From positions 1 to 64,000 of the forward strand of contig NZ_JBHZOL010000098.1 of assembly GCF_042788235.1 (NCBI RefSeq): a DNA stretch of 64,000 nucleotides, given 5' to 3'. Shown piece by piece: positions 1 to 8,696 of this stretch. The DNA is from Sphaerothrix epifaneia (GTDB lineage Bacteria > Cyanobacteriota > Cyanobacteriia > Phormidesmidales > Phormidesmidaceae). The notes under the pieces were generated by a model. That model was given only the letters and a program-made list of their open reading frames with translations, made no database searches and was not told the origin of the DNA. Numbering within the stretch: the first letter of the stretch is position 1; the number at the start of each line of letters is the position of its first letter. Both the position numbers and the translations under genes were made by a program.

Positions 1-76
1 AAAAGCCACTAATGCAAACCCTTTGCTTTTGGTTGCTGTCTTTGTCGTAACCCCATCCAAGCTCAGACTCAAGCGG

Positions 77-1282
77 CTAAGTCGGATACCAAATAGCTTC
101 CACTTGCGCGATGACGGCCTCTGCCGTGCGATCAGAGACGTGACCATCCACCCCTAGCAAAACCGTCACATGGCCGAGCTTACGCCCCGGACGCGACTCA
201 GCTTTGCCATACCAGTAAACATGGGCGTGAGGAATTTGGCTGAGCCGCTGACGCTGCTCGCGGTAGTCATGGGTGGCTTGCTCGTAGCCCAATAGGTTAA
301 CCATCACCGCTTGCTGACAGGTCATCGCAGGCGAACCCAACGGCAAGCCGCTGACGGCGCGTAGCTGCTGTTCAAACTGAGAGGTGCGGCAGGCATCGAG
401 GCTGTAGTGACCAGAATTGTGAGTACGAGGCGCAATTTCATTGACAAGCACCTGACCCGCTGAGGTGAGAAACAGCTCAATGCCAAATACACCAACAGCC
501 TGCAAGCTATCCATCAGTGTCCGCGCAATTTCGCCTACTGCTTCTGCCACCGTCAAATCTACCTTGGCCGAGGCAATGACATGACGACACACCTGGTCAA
601 TTTGCTGGGTTTCAACCACCGGAAACGCAATTACGTCTTTGAGCCGCGATCGCGCCACCATAATCGCCAGTTCGCGCTCAAATGGAATAAATTCTTCTAG
701 CAAAACGGGGGCATAGTTGAGCTGCTGCCAGGTCTTTTCTACATCAGCTAAGGTCTGAAGAATAAACGTCCCCTGACCGTCATAACCGTGGCGGCGCGTT
801 TTCAAAACCAGCGGCAAGCCCAAATCAGCTACTTTGGCAGCCAGTTGAGGCTGGTCGGCCTGAGTGTCAAGCGCTGTAAAGCGGGGGGTGGGCAAGCCAA
901 TTTTTTGCAGGTAGGTGCGCTGTTCATACTTATCTAGCAAAGGCTTGAGCGCCGTGAGGGAAGGATAAAACTCAACGCCTTGCTCAGCTAGCTTTTCTAA
1001 AGCAGGTAGATCGATAAACTCATTTTCAAAGGTAATCAGGTCGCATTGGGTAGCCAGTTCAGCCGTGGCCGTTGCATCATCAACGGCGGCTAAAACGACT
1101 TCGCTGGCGATCGCAGCGGCAGGGTCGCCGAGGCTAGGCGTTTGCACAATCAGATCTAAGCCTAGCTTTTGGGCACCTGCGGCCATCATCCAGGCCAGTT
1201 GACCACCGCCAACAATGCCAATGCGCTGGGCAGGCGGGGTTGAAGCTGAGGCAGAATCAGAAGCGCTAGCAGCAAAAGGCAT
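77..1282 (-). CDS. purK: N5-carboxyaminoimidazole ribonucleotide synthase (PurK)
   Basis: PurK is an ATP-grasp enzyme of purine synthesis that carboxylates AIR with ATP and bicarbonate to N5-CAIR. The N-terminal nucleotide-binding motif GIVGGGQLAWM follows soon after the chosen ATG, and the ATP-grasp core (PLVLKTRRHGYDGQGTF, LLEEFIPFERE, EIAPRTHNSGHY) is complete. The open frame runs 90 codons further upstream to 1552, but that extension has no family likeness and runs into the divergent gene at 1410, so I start at the ATG at 1282 (401 aa, normal family length). It is divergent from the DUF3352 gene. Confidence 0.93.
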   Translation of the reverse strand: MPFAASASDSASASTPPAQRIGIVGGGQLAWMMAAGAQKLGLDLIVQTPSLGDPAAAIASEVVLAAVDDATATAELATQCDLITFENEFIDLPALEKLAEQGVEFYPSLTALKPLLDKYEQRTYLQKIGLPTPRFTALDTQADQPQLAAKVADLGLPLVLKTRRHGYDGQGTFILQTLADVEKTWQQLNYAPVLLEEFIPFERELAIMVARSRLKDVIAFPVVETQQIDQVCRHVIASAKVDLTVAEAVGEIARTLMDSLQAVGVFGIELFLTSAGQVLVNEIAPRTHNSGHYSLDACRTSQFEQQLRAVSGLPLGSPAMTCQQAVMVNLLGYEQATHDYREQRQRLSQIPHAHVYWYGKAESRPGRKLGHVTVLLGVDGHVSDRTAEAVIAQVEAIWYPT

Positions 1283-1409
1283 AAGCAGGGCGATCGCAGT
1301 AAGTCTAAGCCACGGTTCAATTATCTCAGGTGAGAACGTCGATGTGCTAAAAAACTGATTGCAGGCAGAATCAGATGTGCTTAAGTAGAGGCAGCTTTTA
1401 TCTAAAACT

Positions 1410-3254
1410 ATGGTGATGAAAACAGGCTTGCTGTCCGTGGCATTCGGGTTGGTTCTGGCGGCTGGCGCTAGCCGTGCAGTGGCGGAAACGTCACCTTCAG
1501 CGTTTAAGCTCTTACCCGCAGAAACGGCTCTGACCCTGGTGTTAGATACCACGGACGAAACTTGGAGCCAGCTCAGCCAGTTTCAGTTTTTTAATTTGTT
1601 AACAGGCTATACAGGCACCACCCTCAATCCGGCTGGTTTGCCCTACCTGCCGCTAGAAATTTCTTACCAGGCTGAAGTAGCCCCCTGGATTGGCGACTCA
1701 GCAGTGCTGGCCTTAATGCCAATGCCAGCGGTAGCCGTTGATCTAGAAAGTCAGTTGCTTTTGATCGCGCCCATTGCCGATTTTGCTGCCTTTGATGGGT
1801 TTTTAGAGCAAATCGCTGCCACCCGTAGCCAAAGCCCCACCGCAGAAAATCACCGCAACGTCTCTATTTATGTGTGGCCGCCCGAAGCCCTGCCGCAGCC
1901 ACAGTCAGATGCTGATTTGACTTTCAACCGGGGGGGCGATCGCTGGTACCGAGCAGTCGCTCCCCTGCCGCCCCCTAACCCTACCCTTGACCTTGAGCCG
2001 GAGGCCGCTGAGCCACAGCCGCCGATGTTACCGTCTTTAGCGGTGGCCGTTTTACCAGGCTATCTGGTGATGTCAGCCCAGGCCGCGCCGATTCAACAGC
2101 TCATTGACGCTCAGCTTTCACAATCACCCACTTTACTAGAATCGGCAAACTTTCAAAAAACCCTCACCAATCCTGACTTTGACTCAGCTTTGGTCACTCT
2201 TTTTGGCAACGTCGGCCAGATAAATCGCTACGTCGTCTCAGATCCGACCCTGTTAGAATCGCCTTTGCCAACGCCCTTTCCCTTGCCTCTGCCCTTGCCC
2301 CGCCTGGATTTCTCGCCTGAAGATATTCAAGCACTCACCGAAACCGATACTTTCTTTGAAAGTTTCGTCAAACCAACGACAGGCGGCATTTTGTCTCAAG
2401 GACGGGTGTACTTCGATCCAAAAACGCAGCTTACTGCGCCCGTTGTAGAGCGCCGCGAGGCCGATGTGCTGCCATCTTTGCTGCCGGCGCCAACTTATGC
2501 CTTAAGCAGCGGCTATGACTTAGGCGGCTTTGGCCTCAGCCTGCTGCAACTGCTCGAAAGTCTCAATATTGAGCAGATCAACACCGGACTCACGTTCTTA
2601 AACATGGCGGTGACAGCCGCCACCGGGCTAGATTTAGAAACAGATATTCTGGCCTGGATGGATGGGGCGTTTGGGTTCTTTCTCTTTCCTAGCCGCGAAA
2701 GTCTAGTGAGTGAGTTTGCCCCGCAGGTTGAACTGGGCATTGGCTTAATGCTACAAACCAGCGATCGCGCGGCGGCGGAAAGCGCTCTACAAGCGTTTGA
2801 GCAGTTTTTGAGTAGCAACGAGGCTAGCGTAGAAGCCCAAACCATTAATGGGGTAGCCGCTACCCGTTGGCAAATCGAACTCACTCCAGCGGCCGAACTC
2901 ACCGACATTGTAGGCTACGGCTGGTCGGCTGCAGATGTGCTCACCCTGACCGTAGGGTCGGGCGCTTTGCGGCGCTTACTCAATCCTCAGCCGGACGAAT
3001 TTCTAGCAGAGCATCCGACGTTTCAAAATGCGATCGCCCCGTTTCCGGCTGACAACAACGGCTACTTTTATGTCAACATTGGCTCTACGCTGTCCTTTTT
3101 GTATCGAGCAATTGGCCTAACGCCCGATCAACCCTTCATGCTTGAAACCCAAAGAATGCTAGGAACGCTCCGTAGCCTCAGCCTCACCACTTCTCAAACC
3201 GCTGACTATGCCCAAGCCGATCTGTTTTTAGGGCTGGCTCCGGCAGAAGAGTAA
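1410..3254 (+). CDS. DUF3352-family secreted protein
   Basis: A 614-residue protein beginning with a typical signal peptide (hydrophobic LLSVAFGLVLAAGA, then an AxA-like cleavage site near residue 25). The rest alternates hydrophobic and acidic stretches with Pro-rich loops and resembles the cyanobacterial DUF3352 family (large periplasmic or membrane-associated proteins of unknown function). There is no catalytic motif I recognise. It is transcribed divergently from purK across about 130 bp and ends at a strong hairpin terminator. An ATG two codons downstream is an equally possible start. The family assignment is from general likeness, not a search. Confidence 0.72.
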   Translation: MVMKTGLLSVAFGLVLAAGASRAVAETSPSAFKLLPAETALTLVLDTTDETWSQLSQFQFFNLLTGYTGTTLNPAGLPYLPLEISYQAEVAPWIGDSAVLALMPMPAVAVDLESQLLLIAPIADFAAFDGFLEQIAATRSQSPTAENHRNVSIYVWPPEALPQPQSDADLTFNRGGDRWYRAVAPLPPPNPTLDLEPEAAEPQPPMLPSLAVAVLPGYLVMSAQAAPIQQLIDAQLSQSPTLLESANFQKTLTNPDFDSALVTLFGNVGQINRYVVSDPTLLESPLPTPFPLPLPLPRLDFSPEDIQALTETDTFFESFVKPTTGGILSQGRVYFDPKTQLTAPVVERREADVLPSLLPAPTYALSSGYDLGGFGLSLLQLLESLNIEQINTGLTFLNMAVTAATGLDLETDILAWMDGAFGFFLFPSRESLVSEFAPQVELGIGLMLQTSDRAAAESALQAFEQFLSSNEASVEAQTINGVAATRWQIELTPAAELTDIVGYGWSAADVLTLTVGSGALRRLLNPQPDEFLAEHPTFQNAIAPFPADNNGYFYVNIGSTLSFLYRAIGLTPDQPFMLETQRMLGTLRSLSLTTSQTADYAQADLFLGLAPAEE

Positions 3255-3264
3255 AGCCACAAAA

Positions 3265-3289
3265 AAAGTCCGACCAGTGGCCGGACTTT
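3265..3289. terminator. Intrinsic terminator after the DUF3352 gene
   Basis: Inverted repeat AAAGTCCG / CGGACTTT (3265-3272 and 3282-3289) with an inner CCA-G-TGG pairing. The A-run on the 5' side makes it usable on the minus strand as well. The rest of the gap to 3563 is AT-rich and shows no gene. Confidence 0.75.
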
Positions 3290-3563
3290 ACAAAAAGTGC
3301 TTTTAACGGATTGATTTATATTTTTGATTTATCAGTGTATTTAAGCTTCGCTTGAGGGTTCCTTAGTATATCACTCAACTGAGATTCTGCAAGGAAAGCT
3401 TAGTTAAGAAATAACTAAAGATGCTCAATTACTATTATGAAGTCTCTACAAGAGAATGACTGTAAATTAGATAACATTCTTTAAACTTTTCCATTATCAG
3501 ATAAAAATCTGGCTTATAACTTTACTGAATTTTGAGCAGCTAGAAGCCAGTGCCGAAAAGCGC

Positions 3564-3761
3564 CTATGCAATCGGATAGCCCGCTGCTACCAGCGCTTCT
3601 GTGATTTCGGCGTTAGAAGCTTCTGTGTTGATCTTGACCAGTTTGGTAGCTGGATCTGCCTCAACTTCAGCCTCCGGATCAACTGCATGAACGGCCTTCA
3701 TAATTGTGGCAGCGCAAGTTGCACACGCCATTGTCGGTACTGTGATTTTGAGTATTGCCAT
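3564..3761 (-). CDS. Heavy-metal-associated (HMA) domain protein, copper-chaperone-like
   Basis: A 65-residue single-domain protein of the Atx1/CopZ type. Such proteins bind Cu(I) through two cysteines and hand it to copper ATPases. The metal loop MACATC is at residues 11-16 (Cys13, Cys16), and the length fits one beta-alpha-beta-beta-alpha-beta domain. The ATG start has an AGGA ribosome site just upstream. No copper ATPase lies beside it, so its partner is elsewhere. The exact metal cannot be read from sequence; the MxCxxC motif argues for copper. Confidence 0.85.
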   Translation of the reverse strand: MAILKITVPTMACATCAATIMKAVHAVDPEAEVEADPATKLVKINTEASNAEITEALVAAGYPIA

Positions 3762-3803
3762 CGTCCTGAATTGGTTTGGGGCTAAGTTTAAACGGAACTG
3801 TTT

Positions 3804-4493
3804 TTATTCTAAGAAATGATAGGGCGGTAGTGCCTGACTTAAACTGATTTCCCAATGCAGAGTCTGCTGTTGCCAGGTGATGACCTGTTGTTGCAAGGCG
3901 TCCTGCTGCGATCGCTTCAAGAGCAAAAAAATACGCTCAACGCCTTCACGAGGAGCTTCTTGGTGCAGCTTTTCCGCTAGCTGCTGCAGGGTGGCTAACA
4001 TCTGGTTTAGCTCCTGCTGCTGCTGTTGTTGGGCATCTGCCTGGGTCTGTAGCCGTTGTTTTTTCGCCAAAAAATACGCGCGCCCTTTAAGTTCAGCGGC
4101 AATTTCTGGCAGCGCGATCGCTTGAGGAGAAAACTTGAGAGCATACTCGGCTTTGTCAGCTAGAACTGCTAGCTGCTGCCAGTAGCGATCGCCATAGGTA
4201 GCTAGATGCGCCTGCAGCCCGGTTACAGACTCAAAACGGGTACCAAAGCGTAAGGGCAGTAAAGGGAACGACTCAAAAATTTGACACAAAATGCGATCGT
4301 GGATGAGAACCGCCTCCATCAGCAGGGCATCTTGTGCCGCAATCGTTGCCCAAAAAGTGTCAGGCTCTACAATAGCTGCCAGGGTGCCGTTGTCGATCAG
4401 TGTTAGTGGCCCCGCAATGCCCGTCGGTAAGGCGAGCGGCTGTTGGGGTAAGCGGCACAGAGCATAAGCATAGAGCGGCTGTGGCAAAGACAT
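3804..4493 (-). CDS. GvpL/GvpF-family gas vesicle protein
   Basis: About 229 residues with the GvpF/GvpL pattern: an N-terminal beta-rich domain starting LYAYALCRL, the segment PLRFGTRF, and a long Gln-rich helix (residues about 145-190) before a final beta segment. GvpF/L proteins are minor structural or assembly factors of gas vesicles. No gvpA, gvpN or gvpC is present here, so this is a lone paralogue. I start at ATG 4493, which has GGGGA upstream; an in-frame TTG at 4511 would overlap the preceding gene. It lies 14 nt behind the upstream gene and is probably co-transcribed. Confidence 0.82.
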   Translation of the reverse strand: MSLPQPLYAYALCRLPQQPLALPTGIAGPLTLIDNGTLAAIVEPDTFWATIAAQDALLMEAVLIHDRILCQIFESFPLLPLRFGTRFESVTGLQAHLATYGDRYWQQLAVLADKAEYALKFSPQAIALPEIAAELKGRAYFLAKKQRLQTQADAQQQQQQELNQMLATLQQLAEKLHQEAPREGVERIFLLLKRSQQDALQQQVITWQQQTLHWEISLSQALPPYHFLE

Positions 4494-4507
4494 AACATCC
4501 CCAAAAA

Positions 4508-6070
4508 TCAAGCATCGGCGATAAACTGCAGGTCTAGCGTCAGCCGCAGCTGACCTTTTTGAGCTTCTAAACCCGTTTCCGACGTTAACACTTCAATCGC
4601 GGTGCCGTTGAGAAAGCCCGCTAGCTCTGGCGATCGCCGCTGAATCTGCTGCTGAATTTGCTGTTCTAGGGCTGGCAAGCGGCTGATAGTGGGCAGATCG
4701 ATCATTTCTCGCAGCCAAATAGCACTGTCTGGCCTGCGCCTGTTGGCAGCAGTCACTAACCCTGTACTCAAATCAAATTGCCAGTTCACCTGAACCAACT
4801 GAATCTGTAGCTTAGCCTGCAACCGCAGGTTTCCAGCTTGCCAAACCCCATCCGGCTGTAGCTGCTGAGCCGCCACCCCGCCTAACAAACGCATAGCTGT
4901 AGGCGTACTGCGGCTGACCGACCACAGCAACCGCGATAGCAAATCGCACAGCAAAATCGGCTGCTGAAAAAAGGCGGGTTGAAACAATTGGCGATTGTCT
5001 TTTAAGCCCTCAACAAGCGCGCTGGTTTCCGCTAAAAGCCAGTGAAAAAAAGCCGGGTTCTGGCTAGAAGGCGCTAAAGCATCGTTTTGGGCCACCTCAG
5101 GCAAAAGAGCCAGGAGGCTATGCTCTAAGACAGTTTGAGCAAACTGCTGAATCCAGGCTTCTTCAACTAGCGTCATCCAGACGGGGGGAGGCGACGAAGC
5201 GGGTTCTGCCCCAGAAACCAATACCGCAGCAGCGTCTGCTAACGGCGTATTCAAAGGGACGCGGTTAGCAGGTGGCGAATCAGCGGGCGCTGGTGGGTGA
5301 GCGGCGGCGGGTGGCGGCAGCGAACCTGCCCGCTGGGGGATAAATTCAAGCTGCAAATTGAGCTGTAGCTTGCCGCGCTGCCAGGGTTGTAGGGGCTGCA
5401 ACAGGTCAACGTCTAACCCTTCTAATAGGGGGCCTACAGCGGGCGTGGTGCGCTGTATCCGCTGCTGTAGTTGAGCCAGCAACTGGTCTGACTGCAACGG
5501 TTGGTGGCAGAGATCGCTATCGTGAATTTGCAAGCCCACAGGCTGGCTGAGCCAATTTTCGCGGTGAGGAGCGGCTTGGGTGACCAAATCTAAAAGCTGT
5601 TTGCGGCCAGTAACTTCTAGCGACAAGACCACAATGAGTCGCAAAATGCCTTCTTGGGCAGAAGCTTCGGCTTGTTTAATGGCTTTGACACCCTCTAGCA
5701 GCCGCATCGTTTCGTAGTCGCTACAGGCTACACTCCAGAGCATTTCAGCAATTAGCAGTTCAATCAAGCAATCGGTTTGCAGCCACAGTGGCGGCGCAGC
5801 TTCGTTAGCGGGCGAGATTGCCTGTAGCGCTTCTATGACCTCCTGAATTTCCTCCGAGACATAAGGGGTCATATTTTCGGGGGTTTGCGGTAGCTGGGCA
5901 GGCCAGCCACTTTGAGGCGATCGCAACTGTTTAACCACGGCTAAAAGTGGCTGCACGGCTGGTTGCAAAGCCGCGCTGTGGGTGGCGATCGCTTGGGCGG
6001 CCAGGTGCGGCGACGGGATGGGAGCCACAGCACGGCAGAGCGTTTGTAGAAAGAAAGCACCTTGCGACAT
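4508..6070 (-). CDS. Internally duplicated protein of unknown function, upstream of gvpF/L-like gene
   Basis: A 520-residue soluble protein I do not recognise. Its two halves look homologous: each has a helical stretch with a LLWSV-type motif followed by MRLL-GV, and each ends in a segment where a QQRIQR-type helix precedes a beta strand pair (KLQLNLQLEFI in the first half, QLRLTLDLQFI at the C terminus). A Pro/Ala-rich linker (about residues 245-295) joins them. The next gene, the GvpF/L-like gene, follows after 14 nt, so they probably form one operon. I prefer ATG 6070; an in-frame TTG at 6085 is possible. A role in the same process as the GvpF/L protein is only inferred. Confidence 0.7.
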   Translation of the reverse strand: MSQGAFFLQTLCRAVAPIPSPHLAAQAIATHSAALQPAVQPLLAVVKQLRSPQSGWPAQLPQTPENMTPYVSEEIQEVIEALQAISPANEAAPPLWLQTDCLIELLIAEMLWSVACSDYETMRLLEGVKAIKQAEASAQEGILRLIVVLSLEVTGRKQLLDLVTQAAPHRENWLSQPVGLQIHDSDLCHQPLQSDQLLAQLQQRIQRTTPAVGPLLEGLDVDLLQPLQPWQRGKLQLNLQLEFIPQRAGSLPPPAAAHPPAPADSPPANRVPLNTPLADAAAVLVSGAEPASSPPPVWMTLVEEAWIQQFAQTVLEHSLLALLPEVAQNDALAPSSQNPAFFHWLLAETSALVEGLKDNRQLFQPAFFQQPILLCDLLSRLLWSVSRSTPTAMRLLGGVAAQQLQPDGVWQAGNLRLQAKLQIQLVQVNWQFDLSTGLVTAANRRRPDSAIWLREMIDLPTISRLPALEQQIQQQIQRRSPELAGFLNGTAIEVLTSETGLEAQKGQLRLTLDLQFIADA

Positions 6071-6121
6071 CCGTTTAGAATTCAATCTACAAGGACGAGT
6101 CCATTCTAGGGATAAAAGCCC

Positions 6122-6907
6122 TCAATCTAGCAATCGAACTTCTACGGGGTCGCCAACCGCCGCTTTGAGTTCTGCCTGAGCGCTGCCCTGGCTAACGGCA
6201 ATTTCAAGCCAGCCCTGGCTGTTCACCAGGGCAACCAAACGGCCAGCAGGTCGATCGGCGTAGGCTTGCACAGCTTGAATTTCTAAAATATCGAACGCGG
6301 CTACCCACTGCTGATTGGCCAGCACTTTACCCGGTATAGAAGTGATTAGATTACCAAAGCGATCAATATGCTGCACCGAGCCGCCAAAGCCGTTGGCCGT
6401 CGTCTGATAGTCTACGGCAGGCAACCGCTTGAGGGTTGTGACCGGAATGGCAGTACCCAGCAGGGCAAAAGGAGTGCCTTTGGCTAAATAAGCGCCCACT
6501 GGGGCAAACACATCTCGACCATGAAAGGTCTGGCTAGGCTGAGGCGATCGCCAGTAGACCGGGTTGTTCAGCTCAACGGCAGCTAATCCGGTGGTGTCGG
6601 CTAAAACGCCGCTAAAAACGCCATTATCAGGGCCAACTAGATATCCCTGAGGCATTTGTACGGCGATCGCCCGTCGCTGCGACCCTACGCCGGGGTCAAC
6701 CACTACTACATGAACCGTACCATCTGGAAAATAGCGATAGGCACTCCTCAAATGAAAACTAGCGGCCAAAACAGCTTGCGGAGCAACATCATGCGTTAGA
6801 TCAATAACAACGGCGCTGGGGGCAATACGAGCGATCGCCCCTTTCATTACCCCTACATAAACATCTTGACTGCCAAAATCTGTCAGTAACGTGATAAAAG
6901 CAGGCAT
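6122..6907 (-). CDS. SAM hydroxide adenosyltransferase (DUF62 family)
   Basis: About 261 residues matching the duf62/fluorinase superfamily, which hydrolyses S-adenosylmethionine to adenosine and methionine using an activated water. Family signatures seen: LLTDFGSQDVYVGVMKG at the N terminus, IDLTHDV, VVDPGVGSQRR and GPDNGVF. I use ATG 6907, immediately before the conserved TDFG region; the upstream in-frame extension to 6979 has no family likeness. It is divergent from the 6S RNA gene. Confidence 0.9.
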   Translation of the reverse strand: MPAFITLLTDFGSQDVYVGVMKGAIARIAPSAVVIDLTHDVAPQAVLAASFHLRSAYRYFPDGTVHVVVVDPGVGSQRRAIAVQMPQGYLVGPDNGVFSGVLADTTGLAAVELNNPVYWRSPQPSQTFHGRDVFAPVGAYLAKGTPFALLGTAIPVTTLKRLPAVDYQTTANGFGGSVQHIDRFGNLITSIPGKVLANQQWVAAFDILEIQAVQAYADRPAGRLVALVNSQGWLEIAVSQGSAQAELKAAVGDPVEVRLLD

Positions 6908-6965
6908 AGTCAGTCTTCCATCCGGTGTGAGTCGTGGCTGTCCGGCAAAAATTCGGCTTTCCCCC

Positions 6966-6996
6966 TTGCACTCTACCAAGGCGGTTTGGTTATGAT
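6966..6996 (+). promoter_or_regulatory. Possible promoter of the 6S RNA gene
   Basis: A TATGAT box at 6991-6996 lies 7 nt before the inferred 5' end of the RNA. TTGCAC at 6966-6971 could be the -35 element, although the 19-nt spacing is longer than usual. Confidence 0.4.
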
Positions 6997-7003
6997 AGTC
7001 ACC

Positions 7004-7187
7004 AGTTCCACTGCGGCGTTGGTGACTGCCAACAATGTTTTACGATCTATGTCTTTTGTACAAGGGAACCAAATTGTGTCGGTGGCAGTAGACCGGGCAT
7101 TGTACCCGGAAACTTAAAGCCGATGCTCAGGTACCCACCTGGTTTTACCAGGTCGAAGACTGAGGTAAGACGGCGCTGCGGTGAACT
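7004..7187 (+). ncRNA. ssaA: 6S RNA (SsaA-like) candidate
   Basis: 6S RNA mimics an open promoter and binds RNA polymerase holoenzyme. The 184-nt segment has the right length for cyanobacterial 6S RNA (about 185 nt) and can close on itself: AGTTC-(C)-ACTGCGGCG at 7004-7018 pairs with CGCTGCGGTGAACT ending at 7187, with one bulged C and two G-U pairs. Inside are a large unpaired region and a hairpin (ACCTGG-TTTT-CCAGGT, near 7137-7153), as in the 6S secondary structure. Blocks such as GGGAACCAA and AAGCCGATGCTC look like those I recall from cyanobacterial 6S RNAs. A -10 box sits just upstream and an intrinsic terminator 14 nt downstream. Confidence 0.75.
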
Positions 7188-7200
7188 TTTAGCTTTCATC

Positions 7201-7231
7201 AGTCCTCTACGAATTTTGTAGAGGACTTTTT
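7201..7231 (+). terminator. Intrinsic terminator after 6S RNA
   Basis: Perfect 10-bp stem AGTCCTCTAC / GTAGAGGACT (7201-7210, 7218-7227), 7-nt loop, followed by TTTT. The mature 6S 3' end inferred from pairing lies upstream, so trimming of the primary transcript is likely. Confidence 0.88.
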
Positions 7232-7380
7232 GATGGATCTAGCCAAAATCGCGGTTAGATTGAAAATTGTATATAATTTAACCTCACATTAATCTCTAGT
7301 AAATTCACGGGACGGCGGTAAATTTTCGCTGAGCGTTTTTTTGCTAGACGGTTATTTGACGACAATTTGGATCAAAGCCC

Positions 7381-8634
7381 TTGAACAGCTCAGAGTTTCC
7401 GGCTACTGTCGTGCGCCTCGAAAATGGCTTGACGGTGATTCATCAGGAGATCACGGCAACCCCCGTAGTAGTGACTGATGTTTGGGTAAGGGCTGGGGCG
7501 ATCGCAGAACCATCCGACTGGTCTGGCATGGCTCACTTTCTAGAGCACATGATTTTTAAGGGAACCGATCGCCTGCCCCCCGGTATGTTTGATGCGACGA
7601 TTGAAAGTCGGGGCGGGATGACTAACGCCGCCACCAGCCACGACTATGCCCATTTCTTTTTGGCGATCGCCGCCGATGCGCTAGCCGAAACCTTGCCCTA
7701 TTTAGCCGATCTGCTGCTACATGCGGCGATTCCGGCGGATGAATTTGTGCGAGAACGCTGTGTGGTGTTAGAAGAAATTCGACAGTCGATGGATGATCCC
7801 GACTGGTTGGGCTTTCAGGCGATGTCTGAGCTGATTTATCAACAGCATCCCTATGGTCGCCCTATTTTGGGTACAGAAGCTATTCTCAACCAGCGATCGC
7901 CCGAAGAAATGCGGCATTTTCACCAAGCTTATTACCAACCAGAAAATATGACGGTGGTGATGGTGGGGGGAATTGCCTTGGAAAAGGCGGTAGAAATGGT
8001 GCTACACGCCTTTCGTCCCTTTGCCCATCAGGTAGAGCATCCGGTGAAAGAAACGGTGGCGCTGCCCCAAATCAAAGGCATTCAACGGCAGGTGTTGCAG
8101 CTACCCCGGCTAGGACAAGCCCGTTTGACCCTGGCTTGGACGGGGCCTGGTGTTGATCAGCTCCGTCAGGGCTATGGTCTGGATTTATTGTCAGTGCTGC
8201 TGGCAGAGGGGCGATCTTCGCGGCTGGTGCGAGAGCTTAGAGAAGAACGCCAATTGGTTCAAGACATCAGCAGTAGTTTTTCGCTACAGCGTGATGGCAG
8301 CCTGTTTACGCTCAATGCTTGGCTGTCGCCTGAATATGTCGCCACCGTTGAGGCGATTATTCGCGATCGCTTGGCTGACTTAGCAACAACGCCAATTGGC
8401 GAAGCTGAACTCAGCCGCTGTCGCCGTTTGCTATGTAACGACTACGCTTTTTCAACCGAAACGCCAGGGCAGCTAGCCGGACTGTATGGCTACTACAGCA
8501 CCATTGCTCAGCCAGAAGTCTGCGTTACCTATCCGCAAGCGATTCAGGCTTATACGCCTGCTGATTTACAGCAGTTGGCGCAGCAGTATCTCTCTCCTGA
8601 CAATTATGTCGCAACGATTCTGCAACCAGCCTGA
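7381..8634 (+). CDS. M16-family zinc peptidase, catalytic subunit
   Basis: A 417-residue inverzincin (pitrilysin/processing-peptidase family) with the inverted zinc motif HFLEH at residues 52-56 (His52, Glu55 as base, His56) and the downstream acidic ligand region ERCVVLEEI. The C-terminal half has the second M16 domain. It begins with TTG, leaving a complete N-terminal strand (VRLENGLTVI). The next gene encodes a second M16 protein without the zinc motif, so the two most likely form a heterodimer that degrades peptides. Substrate unknown. Confidence 0.9.
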   Translation: MNSSEFPATVVRLENGLTVIHQEITATPVVVTDVWVRAGAIAEPSDWSGMAHFLEHMIFKGTDRLPPGMFDATIESRGGMTNAATSHDYAHFFLAIAADALAETLPYLADLLLHAAIPADEFVRERCVVLEEIRQSMDDPDWLGFQAMSELIYQQHPYGRPILGTEAILNQRSPEEMRHFHQAYYQPENMTVVMVGGIALEKAVEMVLHAFRPFAHQVEHPVKETVALPQIKGIQRQVLQLPRLGQARLTLAWTGPGVDQLRQGYGLDLLSVLLAEGRSSRLVRELREERQLVQDISSSFSLQRDGSLFTLNAWLSPEYVATVEAIIRDRLADLATTPIGEAELSRCRRLLCNDYAFSTETPGQLAGLYGYYSTIAQPEVCVTYPQAIQAYTPADLQQLAQQYLSPDNYVATILQPA

Positions 8635-8696
8635 ACGTTGAGATCGCTCGTTCGCTATGATGCTTCCTGAGTGCTAAAATCTCTATCCCTCTTTTT

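Noticed and set aside
1283..1552. 90-residue N-terminal extension of PurK
   Set aside because: It lacks family likeness, overlaps the divergent DUF3352 gene and its promoter region, and the conserved protein begins just after the ATG at 1282.
3804..6070. A gas vesicle gene cluster
   Set aside because: Only one GvpF/L-like gene is present; no gvpA, gvpC, gvpN or gvpJ.
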